6,651 nt of DNA from an uncultured delta proteobacterium (GTDB lineage Bacteria; Myxococcota_A; Polyangia; Polyangiales; Ga0077539), in NCBI GenBank assembly GCA_903860995.1, contig CAIOSS010000426.1:1-6651 (forward strand), given 5' to 3'. The notes under the pieces are model-generated. The model worked only from the letters and a program-made list of their open reading frames with translations. It did not search any database and was not told where the DNA came from. The translations under genes and the position numbers were made by a program. Of the stretch, positions 6,172-6,651 are shown piece by piece (the stretch's first letter is position 1; every line of letters begins with the position of its first letter).

Positions 6172-6651
6172 AGCCACCGCCCACCCCCGCCGCCGCGCTC
6201 GTCCTCCTGCTCACGGCGGCCTGCCAGCGCGCCCCGGCCCCCGCCGCGCACGCCTCCCACCCTGCCACCGTCGCCCACGCCGTGAAGGAGTCCGAGCTCA
6301 CCACGGTGACCCTCACCCCGCGCGCCGTGGAGCGCCTCGGCGTCACCACCGCCCCGGTGCTCCGCCACGCCGGCGCCCAGGTGCGCGTCTTCGCCGGCGA
6401 CGTGAGCGTCCCGCCGGGCCGCGCGCTCACCCTCGCCGCCCCCCTCGCGGGCACCGTCCACGCCCCCGCCCAGGGCCTCCCCCGCCCCGGGACCACCGTC
6501 GCCCAAGGGTCCCTCCTCCTGTGGCTCACCCCCTTCGCGCCCGCCGACCGCGACGTCCGCGCGCAGAGCGTCCGCACCCTCGACGCCGCCCGCGCCCGCC
6601 TCGCCGCGAGCGCCCAGCGCGCCGCCCGCACGGAGCTCCTCGCCCGCCAGC
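6168..6651 (+). CDS. RND efflux periplasmic adaptor (CusB/CzcB-type membrane fusion protein), 3' truncated
   Basis: The first 161 residues of the adaptor that joins an inner-membrane RND pump to the TolC-type channel. It begins with a lipoprotein signal, LVLLLTAAC, with the acylated cysteine at C19. A short histidine-containing linker follows (H28, H31, H37), then the typical strand VTLTPRAVERLGVTTAPV (47-64). Next is the lipoyl-like part (GDVSVPPGRALTLAAPLAGT, 77-96, and TTVAQGSLLLWLTPF, 109-123). The start of the alpha-helical hairpin lies at about 127-161, where the window ends. ATG at 6168 overlaps the upstream TGA (ATGA) and has a good ribosome binding site, so the two proteins are translationally coupled. 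The RND pump gene is expected next, beyond the edge. The few histidines could bind metal, but metal specificity cannot be judged from this portion. Confidence 0.9.
   Translation, partial: MKPPPTPAAALVLLLTAACQRAPAPAAHASHPATVAHAVKESELTTVTLTPRAVERLGVTTAPVLRHAGAQVRVFAGDVSVPPGRALTLAAPLAGTVHAPAQGLPRPGTTVAQGSLLLWLTPFAPADRDVRAQSVRTLDAARARLAASAQRAARTELLARQ

Noticed and set aside
4684..6177. Minus-strand frame extending the WYL gene far upstream, antisense to the efflux channel gene
   Set aside because: The extension is a glycine-, alanine- and glutamate-rich shadow without domains. The WYL domain architecture begins after 4683, and a ribosome binding site supports that start.

Overview
The window is very GC-rich, with codons strongly biased to G or C at the third position. 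It also carries a Cas6 that resembles the MYXAN-type (Cmx6) family. Together these suggest a myxobacterium or a related high-GC member of Myxococcota. That placement is an inference from composition and gene content.

Layout, left to right. (1) Positions 2-937 (+) hold the 3' part of a gene for an unnamed polytopic membrane protein with an N-terminal four-cysteine zinc ribbon. (2) The gap at 938-1132 holds, on the minus strand, what looks like a decayed internal piece of a TetR-family regulator. (3) Positions 1133-2797 (+) encode a metallophosphoesterase with a membrane-embedded C-terminal half. (4) A roughly 200-base convergent spacer follows (2798-2998). It contains two hairpins and no convincing gene. 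(5) On the minus strand lies a tight two-gene unit, a WYL-domain regulator (3667-4683) followed by cas6 (2999-3670), whose stop and start codons overlap by 4 bases. No Cas effector gene, no adaptation gene and no CRISPR array is visible in the window. (6) A 168-base divergent promoter region (4684-4851) carries an 11-base-period direct repeat and a separate 9-base inverted repeat. (7) Positions 4852-6171 (+) encode a TolC/CusC-type outer-membrane efflux lipoprotein. Its stop overlaps the start of an RND periplasmic adaptor lipoprotein (6168 to window end, cut off).

How the genes may work together. The TolC-type and adaptor genes are the first two members of a CusCBA/CzcCBA-type export operon, and the inner-membrane RND pump is expected just beyond the right edge. 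The WYL-cas6 pair reads as a separately regulated crRNA-processing module. It would have to act on a CRISPR array or effector complex encoded elsewhere, or on some other RNA. This isolated pair is the most interesting part of the window. The zinc-ribbon membrane protein and the metallophosphoesterase are both membrane proteins of unknown physiological role and need not be functionally linked, since about 190 bases and a gene remnant lie between them.
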